A stretch of 64,000 nucleotides of DNA from Isoetes taiwanensis (taxonomy: Eukaryota > Streptophyta > Lycopodiopsida > Isoetales > Isoetaceae), in NCBI GenBank assembly GCA_021234155.1, contig JAJEKV010000059.1:2122182-2186181 (forward strand). Direction: 5' to 3'. Position numbers and translations under genes: made by a program. The notes below the pieces were generated by a model, which worked only from the letters and a program-made list of their open reading frames with translations, was not told where the DNA came from and made no database searches. Shown here piece by piece: positions 34,453 through 45,844 of the stretch. Every line of letters starts with the position of its first letter. Within the stretch, counting starts at the first letter, position 1.

Positions 34453-34560
34453 CTGTGGGGTAAACCTTCGTTTAGGTGGGCTCTTGGGAATATGCTATGG
34501 ATATTCCCATGACTGATCAATTCATGCTCTCGGTCAGTTCAACCGGAGCAACCGGTAAAG
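34453..34560 (+). mobile_element. 5' end remnant of a GGGTTGCCCC-family element
   Basis: CCCTGTGGGGTAAACC, then TTCGTTTAGGTGGGCTCTTG, then GGAATATGCTATGGATATTC match 37870-37975. It lacks the first bases of the terminus. No 3' CACCTTGTT end was found downstream. Confidence 0.6.
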
Positions 34561-35274
34561 AGCCATCTGATCATAACGGTGTTTGGGTGCCAGGGAGGCA
34601 TCGATTGGGTCTTCCAAAAAGAGCTGCTTGCTTTTCTTTCAAGCAAGGCCTGCATGTGAGAGTGGGAGAGTGGCTCAGCGGTTGCAAACCTCAGGCTACT
34701 CAGGTACATAGGGGGATTGCTCAGTTGAAGCGGAGATTATATGCTTTATAGTATTGGTTTTGCCCAGAAGAAAAGATATGTAAAAACCTAGATGGGATCG
34801 GTTGGGATTTCCTTCATCCATTCCGGCACTCTAAGCTCCTTTAGGCACCGGCTTTCCTGTAAGCTCTATTCTTTTCGTCTTGCTTCCCCCTTTGTTACAC
34901 GAGCGTTTATTAGGAGTGTCTAATCGACGCCTCAGCACTAGATTTGGCATTGTGGATCCCCTCGAATAACAAGGCCAGACCATATGCTCGGCTCTGTTGA
35001 TCCATTTGCAGTGGTAAACGGTGCTGGCTTTTCATTCTAGGTAAGTGCTATTGTTCATTCAATTAGGGAAGGGCATTGAAATCCTCAACACATCTGCAGC
35101 TTAATAACTCATGTTTAGAATAACTACACATTGGCAAGAATGCATTGCAGGTGTCAAATATGTTGCAACAGAAGGCTGCTAACGAAAAATTGATTTTGGA
35201 AAGAGCATCAATTTGAGTAGCAAAACCATATGATAGTGCCCCTATCCAAGAGCTGAGCTACATGTTCTTTTGAA

Positions 35275-35735
35275 TTGATTTCTTTATCTGGTGAAATTGT
35301 TCTAGATCTGATTGTTGCAACATCTTGTCGCCAAATCTCTAATACCGGCCTGTTTTTACTACAGAAATCTGAAGAGAATGTGATATCTCCAGCTGTGTTA
35401 AATTTTCTCAGAGGTATGTCAGATGTAAACGTGGCCTCATTTATGCATTTGTGCATCTCTAGGCAAAAAGAAGGCTAGAGAGCCACTATAGCTTTAGCAT
35501 TGCAAACCTTGTGACTGCTTTAGCAAACATTTTAAAGAAGAGATCATATGAATTGAGCGCAGTTGAAATTGTTGTTCAGGGTGCATGGCTCCTTCTTTCT
35601 GAAATTTCTGAGTATGCCCCAAAAGCCATTGGTTGGTCATTTCTTAGGAGCCATTGGCACCTTCTTGACAAGAGGAAGTTATGGAAGGCAAACAACAATG
35701 AACACACTCCTGTACCATTTAGTTCTTGTTCATGA
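35275..35735 (+). pseudogene. Gene fragment, possibly condensin II D3-like
   Basis: Two open pieces: LLQKSEENVISPAVLNFLRG (35275-35478), then after a frameshift SIANLVTALANILKKRSYEL and AVEIVVQGAWLLLSEISEYA with WSFLRSHWHLLDKRK. The helical, HEAT-like character and WLLLSE..E..PKA..W.FL..HW.LLD recall condensin-2 subunit D3, but from memory only. The piece has a shift near 35475 and lies between two element ends, so it is a captured or broken copy. Confidence 0.35.
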
Positions 35736-35775
35736 ATACAACGAGTGCTTCAGAAGCTTTTAACTTATTTTTTCT

Positions 35776-37728
35776 GAGTCTAGAGTTCGCTTCAACAGCA
35801 AAAGGCTTCGTGCATGTCAGTTCTTCTTCTTCACCACAATGAATTGACATTGGATGCATATTTTCTTTATATGAATTTGTTTTTGTGAAGCAGCTGAGTT
35901 ATGATCTAAGGTGTTAGCAGTTGAAACTTGGAACTGTGCAAAGCGATCATGACTACTTCAGATTGCTCTATTTCAATCAATTGCTGTAAAATGTATACTA
36001 TTTGAATTAACAGCTGAAGGAAAGTTTTGCTAAGCTGGCACCTTAGAAGTTTTTGTTGCTCTTTTGTCCATGTAACAATCATAATTATTTATAATTGGTC
36101 CCCATGAAGGATGATAAAGAATATTTTCGTTCAAGATGTTTATGATAGAACATAAGCACACTTTTTTATCCTATTAAAGCAACGTATATCACATATTTGT
36201 AGAATGTTTATGTACCAGAATACACAAGATCATAACAAGTTATCAATACCATTATGTTTCACTGTGTAAAGTCTCCAGGCAAAATGTAGGTTGGGAGCAA
36301 CCAATTTGTGAATATGAGTTCTAGGAACAATTTATGAACAAGTTCTATAATTTTTGGCTTAATTCTATTACCATCTATCATTTCCAATCAAGATACAGAC
36401 TCAAGTAATTGATACACATCCGTAATAAACTGATCCTTCTCGAAAGTGATTATTGATCAATGCAATTTTTTTATTTTTTTTGAAGGCAAGCTTGTATTTT
36501 ATATTTATAGAATAAAAGTACAGAGTACAATGTTTCAAATCCCATTGAGGATTACTACAAGAGTAACCTTAACATCTCCATCAATGCAATTTTCATTTTT
36601 CATATTCTTTATGCCTAGCATTGCAATGTGCTACATGTTCAACACTATAGACATTCAAATTAACTTTTTTTTTCCACAACCATTATTGCCCATGCGTAAT
36701 TACTCACACTCTATAAACTCTTATACATGGAGACTATGCACATTCTTTCTAAATGTGAGTGCATCCAATTTTTGCTGCATCCAGCTTTTGATATGACAAT
36801 CAACAAGTCCTAGAGCTAAACAATAAAAATGGTTGGTTTGTAATTTGCCAAATCCAGTACTCAGTCACAAACTACCCTATGTGGCTGTTGGCTCAAATGT
36901 TGGCATGAGAGCTCAAGGAATTCAAGGTATTAAGGTACTTATCCTATCGAAGAATGGAGATGCTTTTGTGGATGTTACAGATCAAGATATACAAATATAT
37001 CAATCAATTTTCTTAATTTGATATTTTTCGGTATGGAGGAAACATTTTTGGAATTATTTTTAGGCGATTTCTCTAAGATTTTGGGGCTTTCAGCTGTAGG
37101 AAAAGAAAACCGATACTCCAAAAATTGAGAAAAAGATATGAGCAATAATTTAAAAAAAGGAAAGAAAAATCATTACTTGCTTTGATACATTCACACTAAA
37201 ATGATTCTAATGGCAATAAAAAAAAAAAAAAAATAGTGGCTTTAAACTCTAATACTGAGGCTTCAAGAAAATGATCATTATCGTTAAGCAAAGCCATTCT
37301 TCCAGTGACATTGTTTCACAACACAACTAATAGATGCAAAACGTGGCAATGCCACTTCGGGTGATAGGGCCTCGCACTTTTCTACATGGTAATGGTTTGA
37401 GTTTTTTAACCTTTGCCTGCATTAATTGAACACATAAAGACCTTAGAATGTGACTATCATGAGTATATTCTATGCTTAGGCTTAGCAAGATTAGAAGCAT
37501 TTGGCTCCAACAAAAATGCATTGGGTCCAAGATGCTAGAATATTTAAATTTATTTGATTAACTTTAATATTATTTATTGTTGAAATAACCATTTATTCAG
37601 AGCACTTGCAATCATGGAATCATGAAGGCTATTTCCTATCTGCCATAGACACAACAACAACCCGCTTTGCAAGAGACAAAAAAAAAAAAAATGTTTCTTT
37701 GCAACCCCTTTTAATCTAGAGCTTTGCA
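35776..37728 (+). repeat. Segmental duplication copy 2 (empty-site copy)
   Basis: Contiguous counterpart of 14233-15059, 32106-32689 and 33886-34452. It shows the ancestral junctions at 36600/36601 and about 37154/37155, without E3 or Y. No protein-coding gene is seen in it. Confidence 0.9.
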
Positions 37729-37865
37729 TTTCGGACACGTATGCTTTGATGTTGAAATACTTTTTGGGTTTTCTATTGGAAATTGCTATTCTCTTTGAAA
37801 CTTTAAATTTGGACGAGTTGCAAAGGCCATGTAGTTTGCCATGGGAATACATTCCATAAATTTTT

Positions 37866-37975
37866 GGGTTGCCCCAAGAAAGGGGGTAAACATTCGTTTA
37901 GGTGGGCTCTTGGGAATATGCTGTGGATATTTCCATGACTGATCAATTCATACTCTCGGTCAGTTCAACCGGATA
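37866..37975 (+). mobile_element. 5' end of a GGGTTGCCCC-family element
   Basis: Preceded by TTTTT; reads GGGTTGCCCCAAGAAAGGGG then TAAACATTCG. It matches the remnant at 34453 up to TTCAACCGGA. The matching 3' end is not seen; the 38-45.8 kb transposon begins shortly after. Confidence 0.6.
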
Positions 37976-38127
37976 AATTCGAAATATACCAAGAATTCCC
38001 ACAAAACGGGCTTTACAGAATACTTAATGTACGGGAGTTCTTCTTCTTTTTTTTTTTTTTTTTTTTTTTTTGGGGGGCATTTTGCCCTTATGCCCTTGAG
38101 CCGAGCGATGGAGCCGCGAGTGTTGGG

Positions 38128-38134
38128 TATAAAA
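38128..38134 (+). promoter_or_regulatory. TATA box of the plus-strand transposon gene
   Basis: TATAAAA inside the 14-mer shared with the opposite end. The first ATG is at 38279, about 150 bases downstream. Confidence 0.5.
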
Positions 38135-38278
38135 TCACTCGTGGGGTTGAAAAAGTAGTGTCCGGACGTCTGCTTGCTTTGCTTTGCTTTTGCTTTATCG
38201 AATTGCTTTGCTCGTTCTTCTCAAAGACACAAATAATCAGGAATTCCCCAAACTCGATCACTCCTACGGATCGATGAC

Positions 38279-41200
38279 ATGGCTGTCCGATTATTGGGGA
38301 ATCAGTTACGGTTGGCTTTGGCGGGAGGAATGATGGAGTGTAATTGCGAAATTGAAGGAGGCAGGTTGGCGGGAACTGTCCTCTCTTGCCATTCTCAGAA
38401 TTTGGTTACGGTGGAGAATCAACGGATTGGAGTTCCTCATATTCATAATTTGAATGGATGAAGATGAGAAGAGACTGATTTTTCGTGAAATTGATCTTTG
38501 CCGGAAAAGAGGGAATCAAGGAAGCATAAAGGGAATTGATGGAAGCGCCTGCTAATTCCAAAGAATTAAGCCTCAGTGTGAGAAGAATTCAGGAGATTTC
38601 AAAGGATATGCATGATTATTTTGAGGATCTGACAAAACATGCCAATGCTTTAGATAAGGCTGCTATTGTGGACAGATTTGTAAGAAAGATAAAATCAAAT
38701 GTACCTTTACAAGTAAGCGTTGCGCAGACAAAGAGAGACAAAGGTTATGCAAAAAGTGATTGCTAATGTGAAGGAAACTATGCAGCTGACAAAGCGAACC
38801 GAGAAAGATTGACATTCGGCAAAGCAAAAAGGTCAACTTTACAAATGGTTACATCCACGAGAGAATAAACTTAATCATTCTCATAAAGTAGCGGGCTGCT
38901 TTGAAGTGCCTAGAAAATCTATTTGTGCAGCCTATAGAAGAAGAGTAATGGCGAAAAGGGAATCAGGTCCCCTGGTCTATGTTTTTGAGGAAGAAAAGGT
39001 CGATTCTCGTCGGTGATGAAGTGAAAAAAGGTTGTCTCATAGTTTCGGACTGAAAACACAAGAGTTTCTCCATACAAAAACATGTGAGGAAGTTTAAGAC
39101 AGAAAATGGCAATAAAGTTGACCATCAATCCATTTGCTTGAGGTCTCCGTGTATTTATATCTGGAATGTTTCTGGTCAGCTGTTAATTTGTAGTGTTTGA
39201 TAAAACTTTTCATGTTGAAGTTGAACAATTTATGCTTCACATGTTTTATGTATGAATTTGCTATCTGCATTGTTTCAGTCCCTATTGCTTTATAAATTTG
39301 CATTACGCAATGTCTCCGATTATCTTTGATTAATTACTTATTATGATTGATTTGCTTCATTGTTTTCATTACTTTCATGATTTTGCTTTATGCATTACAA
39401 AATGAATTTTACATGTTGTCTGCAGCTCCAGTTCTATATGGCTTTCAAGCAACAATATCCACATATCAACATTGCACAACAAACATTTGAGAGGCTGAAG
39501 CCTTCATTTGTTAGAAGACTTCATGAGGGAAACTTGTTTTCTTTGTCAATTATCACATCCATTTGGAATTTGTTCTTCAAACACCGAACGAGAATAAAGA
39601 ACAGACCCTAGAGGTGTTCATGAAAATTGTTCCTGCAATTGCAGTGTGTGTGGAGAAGGAGATGAATGCAAAGCTAAATTGATGACTTACAAGTCTACTA
39701 GTGAGTTGTGGAGGGAACTTGTATGTGAAAAGCAAGATCCCTTAGAAGAATGGCACAAGCATTCCTGTCTGATGGTTGCTTGTAAATCTTGTGGTTTGAA
39801 AAGGTACATTTAACATTCATGTATATCTATTTTGGAAATGAGCTAATGTTGTAGCTTTCAGATTGCCAATCTGTCCAAAGGAAAAGACAATGAAAGACAT
39901 TTCTGTTGAGTGGAAACAGTTTGAGAAGGTATATTAATTTGTTTTAGTGTTATTTACTTTTTCTGAAACTAGTTTAGGACCTGACATCACCAAATTGTCT
40001 GCTGTATTGCAGCAAGAGCCTGGTAACTTGAAGGAGAGTTAAATTCGTAAGAGGGGAGGAAAAAAACCAACTAAAGTCACAAGATTAGCATACAAGTCTG
40101 CTCCAGTACAAGAGTTTATTCAGTATGCCAACAAGACACTTGTGCAATTTGTTCCACATAATTACACGGCACATTGGCAGGCAAAGCAATTTAAGCAATG
40201 CTTAGCCAACTTTCCAAAGAATACTATTGTATCAGTAATTGATTTTGCTGAGAACTATAGCCTCAAAATTCAGAAGGAAGTACAATCATGCCATTGGCAT
40301 ACCGACCAAATTACTATTCTTGTTCACATTACCTATAGACATCCTCTGAGAAAAGGAAGAGGAAGAATTTAGGAACACAACAAGCATCTTGTTGGATCGA
40401 GAAACAAGTTCAGTCTGGATCGAAGAATAATTAAGGAGACACATTTTTACATTTCTGATTGCAAGGAGCATTCAACTGAGTTTGTCAACCACTGCTTGAA
40501 AGTCCATGCACAGTGGCTGAAACAAATGAATATAGAGTACAGCAACCATGTTTTTTGGAGTGATGGTTGCACATCTCAATTCAAAGATGCCAGACCCTTC
40601 TGGTACATAGGTAGAAATTTTGTGAACAATCCTACTCTGGAATATTTATGGTGTTTTTTTGCAAGTTCTCATGGTAAAGGAGAACATGATGGAGCTGGAG
40701 CTGTTTTGAAATTAATTCTAGCAAAGGAGCAACTGAAGTATGATTCCTGGAAGCTGCAATGTGCTAAGGATGCGGTGGAATTCCTAAATTGGTACATTGA
40801 AAACCATCCTTGTGCCAATGGAAAAAAGAGGTATTTTCTGGTAGCCTGGCCTAGTGTTTGCTTTGATGGAATTGCTTTGATGCTTTTGCTTTTTGCTTTT
40901 GCTTTGACTAACTTTGCAGAGAATTGGCTTTGCATTTGCTTTCTGCATTCATTAAATTTGCTCTGCATTTGCTTTCTGTATTTATGTTGGCTTTCATTCA
41001 ATTCCAGGTGGTTTGTCTCACTACTTTTTATTTCTACTTTGATTATCTTTGCTTTGATGGAATTGCTTTGATGCTTTTGCTTTTTGCTTTTGCTTTGATG
41101 AATGCTTTGACTAACTTTGCTTTGAATTGGCTTTGCATTTGCTTTCTGCATTCATTAAATTTGCTCTGCATTTGCTTTCTGCATTTATGTTGGCTTTCAT

Positions 41201-42130
41201 TCAATTCCAGGTGGTTGTCTCATTACTTTTGATTTCTGCTTTGATTATCTTTGCTCTGATGGAATTGCTTTGATGCTTTTGCTTTTTGCTTTTGCTTTGA
41301 TGAATGCTTTGACTAACTTTGCTTTGAATTGGCTTTGCATTTGCTTTCTGCATTCATTAAATTTGCTCTGCATTTGCTTTCTGCATTTATGTTGGCTTTC
41401 ATTCAATTCCAGGTGGTTGTCTCATTACTTTTGATTTCTGCTTTGATTATCTTTGCTCTGATGGAATTGCTTTGATGCTTTTGCTTTTTGCTTTTGCTTT
41501 GATGAATGCTTTGACTAACTTTGCTTTGAATTGGCTTTGCATTTGCTTTCTGCATTCATTAAATTTGCTCTGCATTTGCTTTCTCGCATTTATGTTGGCT
41601 TTCATTCAATTCAGTGTGGTTGTCTCATTACTTTTGATTTATGCTTTGATTATCTTTGCTAACAATTTGCTCTTGCATTTGCTTTCTGAATTTGCTTTGC
41701 TTTGCTTCTGCATTAACTTGCTTTGAGTCAATGCTTTCCAGGTACTTTTGGAATATTGAAGCTAAGGACATAGATAAGTCTGAAAAGAAGGAATGGAAAA
41801 CTTTGAATGGGAGCTCAAAGTTACATAGCATTAGGGCACTTGATAGGAAGGATCCAACAAAAGTGAGTACCGGATGCCTTGCTTGTTTTGCCAAGCATGT
41901 TTTCATGGAGATTGGGATAATTGCATTAACAAGAGAAGGATAGGAGGCTGGAAAGAAGGTGTATTAAAACCAAAAGAAGTACAACCGGTGAATCAGAAGA
42001 CAAATTATCCAATGAGGAAGAGGAAGAAGAAGATGATGATGATGAGGGTGAGCTTGATTACCTCGGTGACATCTTAGAAGTTGGGGATAACTTTGCTTTG
42101 TACTGCGAGAAGAAAATAATGATGAGGGTG
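38279..42130 (+). pseudogene. DDE-like transposase gene, decayed
   Basis: Pieces in order: 38279-38770 (MAVRLLGNQLRLAL.., then DMHDYFEDLTKHANALDKAA); 39425-39810 (FKQQYPHINIAQQTFERLKP and a CSCNCSVCGEGDECK Cys block); 40025-40848 (IVSVIDFAENYSLKIQKE with QSCHWHTDQITILVH, then FWSDGCTSQFKDARPFWYIG and FFASSHGKGEHDGAG); 41742-42090 (RYFWNIEAKDIDKSEKKEW, CQACFHGDWDNCINK, an acidic tail). D.AENY, SDGC.SQFK and HGKGE.DG.G form an RNase H-like catalytic set seen in many eukaryotic transposase-like proteins. Stops near 38461 and 40370 and several shifts make it inactive. Confidence 0.65.
40860..41660 (+). repeat. 202-bp tandem repeat in a transposase intron
   Basis: The anchor GATGGAATTGCTTTGATGC occurs at 40865, 41056, 41258 and 41460, giving spacings of 191, 202 and 202. 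Units are rich in CTTTGC and TTTTGC and each contains an ATTCCAGGTGG stretch that looks like an acceptor. The array lies between the donor after AAGAG (about 40834) and the acceptor TTTCCAG at 41741. Long open frames here on both strands are artefacts of the repeat. Confidence 0.92.
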
Positions 42131-42199
42131 TCGACTTTTACTTACTGCGATTGTCTTGAGACAAAGCAAACATTCTTTGGATTCTTATGTTGATGAGTG

Positions 42200-43080
42200 G
42201 GGAATGTATACAATGTTGGAGAGGTTATAGTATCAGGCCACTACTATCAGCAATTAGACACTCTAACTTTTCAATTCTTTGGTGGACAAACCCGGTGGCT
42301 TCAATTCTGACCACTTGGTAAGGCATGTTAAGTTTGACATGAATGATATTGGTGGCAACATGTACATGTTAGGAGAAGAGACACGCCAGAAAAATCATGT
42401 CATCTTTACTGTTGGGGAATGAGTTCAATGCTCTCGATTTGGGTTTCAGTTCACAAGTGCATAGTACAAAACATTGACATTCATATTGATATTGTTACAA
42501 CAGGTTTACAATAGAGTGCACAATGATGTGCATTCAAAATCGGCAACTGTGGGGAAAAAAATTTATGTATGCCGGTATATTCACATCTAACATTACATTG
42601 CACAATGATGTGCATTCAAAATGTGGCAACCGGGAAGAAAATTTTATGGTTGCGGTTGTATTTTTTCACATCTTACACTTTTTTTGACATTCCTTAACAT
42701 CCATTGCCTCACAACTGTCTTCCGGAAACACGCAAGAGCAGAACTCCGATTAAGGTAAGAAGATATGGCAAATCAAGCAAATCAAGCAAATCAAGCAAAA
42801 ATTAAATTGCTTACCGGAAGTTCCATCATGGCATTTGCACTTTTTCTGAGAATAGCCCATCTTGGATTCTCTCACGCACATGCTTGGAACACAAATCCAA
42901 TATATCAAAGTCTTCTTGTTTGACAATTTTCGGGGCAAGATGTTCTTTCACAAATTTTGTAGGCTCGGGACTTTCAGCCCAACCAAACAATACATCCTTC
43001 ATCTTTTCAAACCATTCTCATTGCCCTCATCAAAACTGAAATGAGCTAACTATTAAAGAATGGTACTTTGTGTGAAAAAA
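42200..43080. other. Between the two convergent genes
   Basis: No coding region supported. A diverged duplicate pair lies at about 42516-42560 and 42599-42645 (GCACAATGATGTGCATTCAA). CAAATCAAG-type units repeat at 42770-42797. Confidence 0.5.
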
Positions 43081-43081
43081 A

Positions 43082-43533
43082 AAGATTTATCTGAGAGAAT
43101 CATCCACCAACAAGACATTCTTCATTTCGGGATATGCTTCAATGACATAAGAAAGTGGCTTCAAATAGACCGGCTTGTGCGGATTGGTGGGTGTGGATAA
43201 GGCAATTTCAAACATTGTGCTCCTTCCCAAATGAACTTGAACTTAATAAGATAATCTGCGGGCAACATCTGCTGCGGGCACTCAATGATGTTGTAGCGGT
43301 TCATCTTTGGACCAAATAGCAATTTCAAAATGTTCTAGGGCCCAGTCCATGAAATTATGCAAAACACAGTGCGCAAACCAAAGCACTTTGTTGGTTGTGT
43401 ACAGTTTCTTCAGATTTGCAGGTATTGGTGTTCTGTGTTTGTCATGCTTATGCCAACTCTTCATAAGCACACCATTCAAATCAAGGACCAACATTTTGTC
43501 TTTGTGCCTCCCTACAAACAAGAGATACATTTT
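43082..43533 (-). pseudogene. FCP1-like HAD phosphatase exon, copy 2
   Basis: After TTTGTAG the minus strand reads DKMLVLDLNGVLMKSWHKHD (HAD motif I DLNG), then LEHFEIAIWSKDE (motif II region), and after frameshifts NPHKPVYLKPLSYVIEAYPE and MKNVLLVDDS (motif III/IV). The gene immediately 5' has its own stop at 43743, so this exon would be an alternative 3' end or a separate relic. Same order and domain as at 17.4-18.3 and 48.4-49.1 kb. Confidence 0.65.
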
Positions 43534-43742
43534 AAAAACACTTTAGACACAAACTAAGATATGACATTGTCAACTATGAAAAGATTACAGATTCACATAT
43601 TTAGAAAAAGATCAATGAAAACATTTTATTTTAATGAAAAGTTTACAGATTCTAATATTTAGAAAAGATTTTATTTTAACAGAAATCTTACAAATTGAAA
43701 ATATGACAATGTCAAATACAGAAAAGTTTACAGGTTCAAAGT

Positions 43743-45588
43743 TTAGCCCTTCCCATTATAGGCATCTAATATTCTTTCTATTGGAGTGCGTTTGTCACCT
43801 TTTGTAACTTGCACCTTCTCAGCAACTACTTTGGGAATAGGTTTGATTGCTTTCTTCTTTTTTGCTGGCCTGCCAGCACGCTTCCTTGGAATTGCTGTAT
43901 TCTTTGTTGCATCCTCTTGAACTTCTCTTCCATCCTCCTGATCAGCTTCTTTGTCTTGCTCATCCACTGCTGGTAATTCTATTGTGGCATCTGCAATTGT
44001 GACCACCAATTTGTCCAGCCCCTGCTGATCCACAATCTGTGGAGTTGTCTGTTCCACAGCATTCGATGTGAATGTCTGAGTTGGAGTTACAGGATCAGGA
44101 AGAATAGTCTGCTGAGGTTCAAGGCTAGTTTCCTTGATATTGATTGTAGCTCTTCTCAACCTGCTCTTAATTCCCAAAGAAGCTCCTTCCCTCGAAGAAC
44201 TTGGAATATTTTCTAGGAAACCTTCATATGCACGGTCAGAATCACCAGCATCTTCATTCACATCAGCAAATTCACCAAATTCATCTAAATCCACATAGTC
44301 ATCATGTTTCCTTTTTGTTGGTAACTTTTCCTGCAAATAACATGACCAAAACTTTTCAACAAAAGCAATTTTCACAAATAAAGCAAAGCAAATAAATAAT
44401 ACTTACTTTCTTAGATGATTCTTCTGTTTGCTGTTCTTCTTTTTCTTCTCCTTCATTTGCATTGGTCTCTAAGCCAAGTTCTTCAAAGAATTTCATTGGG
44501 ACATCCATAGAACAATCCAGGCATTTTTTATTCTCTACAAGAAGCAGGCTGCAAATTAAATGATAAGCATGTTGGCATGGTAGCACTGCACTAATCTTGT
44601 AGTCATCTTGGAAAGCTAAGCCACATGCAGAATATGGTATTTCATAACACAATGGCAACCTGCTTTGCAATAACTTGAACTGAATACAGGAGGCATTTAC
44701 ACTACTCAAGTTATAGCAATTAGCCCTGTAATTCTTCCATTTGAGCAGGTCCCTTTCTAGCACTCCATGTAATGCTTCCAATTCATTCTTCTTCTCAACT
44801 TGATGATCATCCACCTTTTCAATAAGGCTCTCTAATTTCCTGCAATAGAATTTCTCCTGCATCAAGTCCTCAATTCTTTTCTTATCAGAATCAGACTTTT
44901 CTACTTTGGATTCCAAAAAATTGATCTCAGCCTGCAACCTGCTTATGTCTTCTCTGCTTGCTTCGATCCTGGCAATATCTCTCTCATTCACATGTCTGTT
45001 TAGGGTGATCTTGCTTGCAATGTTTGCCAGATCTTTCTTGCACAATTCAAATTCACCCTCCAACCTATGCACTTCTTCATCCAAGACCCTAACATTAAAC
45101 ATTAAGCTACCTCTGTTTAGCAAAGGAACAGCACTTGCCTGAGAGTAAACCTGTGCATTACTTGGCTTCAATGGTGTGGGATTTGGTGTGGTTCTTCTGC
45201 TGCTGCCTGGAGAGGCTGTTTCGGCCAGAGAATGTTTTGGTTCGAGCTTAACTAGCTTCCTTGGGTACCTGTCAACTTGTTCTTTAAATGAAACCCAGTT
45301 TATCTTGTGTTCGTCCGGGTTAAGAGCTGCTCGACTACAATTCTCCCAAGTAAATGCAAAGGCAAATTTCTTCCTGAGCTCATTGTTCGCCAGACCATGA
45401 GGATAAAGCTCTCAGATAAGAAAATCTAGCAGTTCCTTTAAATGAGGCTTCACATAAAATTTCTTAATTTTACCGTCAGTGAAGCCATGATTCCAGACTG
45501 ATTCCCAATCCTCGTCAGTAATTTGATCCTTCAACCATTTAATCCATTTCTGTGGTACCATTCCTTCGTCAGAAAGCTTCATCGCCAT
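43743..45588 (-). pseudogene. Coiled-coil / RING-like / AT-hook transposon gene
   Basis: ATG at 45588 opens MAMKLSDEGMVPQKWIKWLK, followed by SVWNHGFTDGKIKKFYVKPH; an in-frame TGA lies near 45411. The frame then continues FAFAFTWENC.. into a coiled coil (45150-44700) and a RING-like Cys/His set (YSACGLAF, LPCQHAYHLICS, KKCLDCSMDVP). Donor GTAAGT at about 44404; the next exon (44337-43743) encodes KLPTKRKHDDYVDLDEFGEF and an AT-hook-like RKRAGRPAKKKKA before a TAG. The N-terminus resembles that of the 49.2-53.0 kb gene. It may be a DNA-associated ubiquitin-ligase-like factor; function unknown. Confidence 0.6.
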
Positions 45589-45712
45589 CGCCAGAGGTAG
45601 TTATGGCGCCAAAATTCTGATTCCGGAGCTAACCGAAATGTGAACCGAAAAAGTTTGCTTTTGCTTTGCTTTTTGCTTTGCTTTTTCGCGTTTTTTTGTA
45701 CCCGACTAGTGA

Positions 45713-45719
45713 TTTTATA
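45713..45719 (-). promoter_or_regulatory. TATA box of the minus-strand transposon gene
   Basis: TATAAAA on the minus strand, 125 bases upstream of the ATG at 45588, inside the 14-mer shared with 38125-38138. Confidence 0.5.
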
Positions 45720-45844
45720 CCCCGCCGAGGCTGTGCGCGCTGCCGAAAGACCTTATGAGGGTGGAATGCAACCACCTAGTAGCACGACGTTAAAAATGCT
45801 TCTTCTTCTTCTTCTTTTTCTTCTTCAAAGCACATCCGCGTAAA

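Larger units (their letters stand above)
38049..45840. mobile_element. Large DNA transposon with convergent genes
   Basis: A plus-strand transposase-like gene (from about 38.3 kb) and a minus-strand coiled-coil/RING gene (from 45588) run toward each other. GGGTATAAAATCAC occurs at 38125-38138 and, inverted, at 45709-45722, followed on each strand by a similar GTCGGG/GTGGGG block. This looks like diverged terminal inverted repeats that double as promoters. TTTGC/CTTTTGC tracts occur next to both promoters and in an intron. Exact ends and target duplication were not found. Confidence 0.5.

Noticed and set aside
34660-34740. tRNA-like start (GAGAGTGGCTCAGCGGTTGC)
   Set aside because: Resembles an A box, but no B box or cloverleaf follows at the right distance.
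40668-41726. Long open frames on both strands rich in Leu/Phe/Cys or Lys/Gln/Ser
   Set aside because: They follow the 202-bp CTTTGC-rich tandem array and lie in an intron between recognised transposase blocks.
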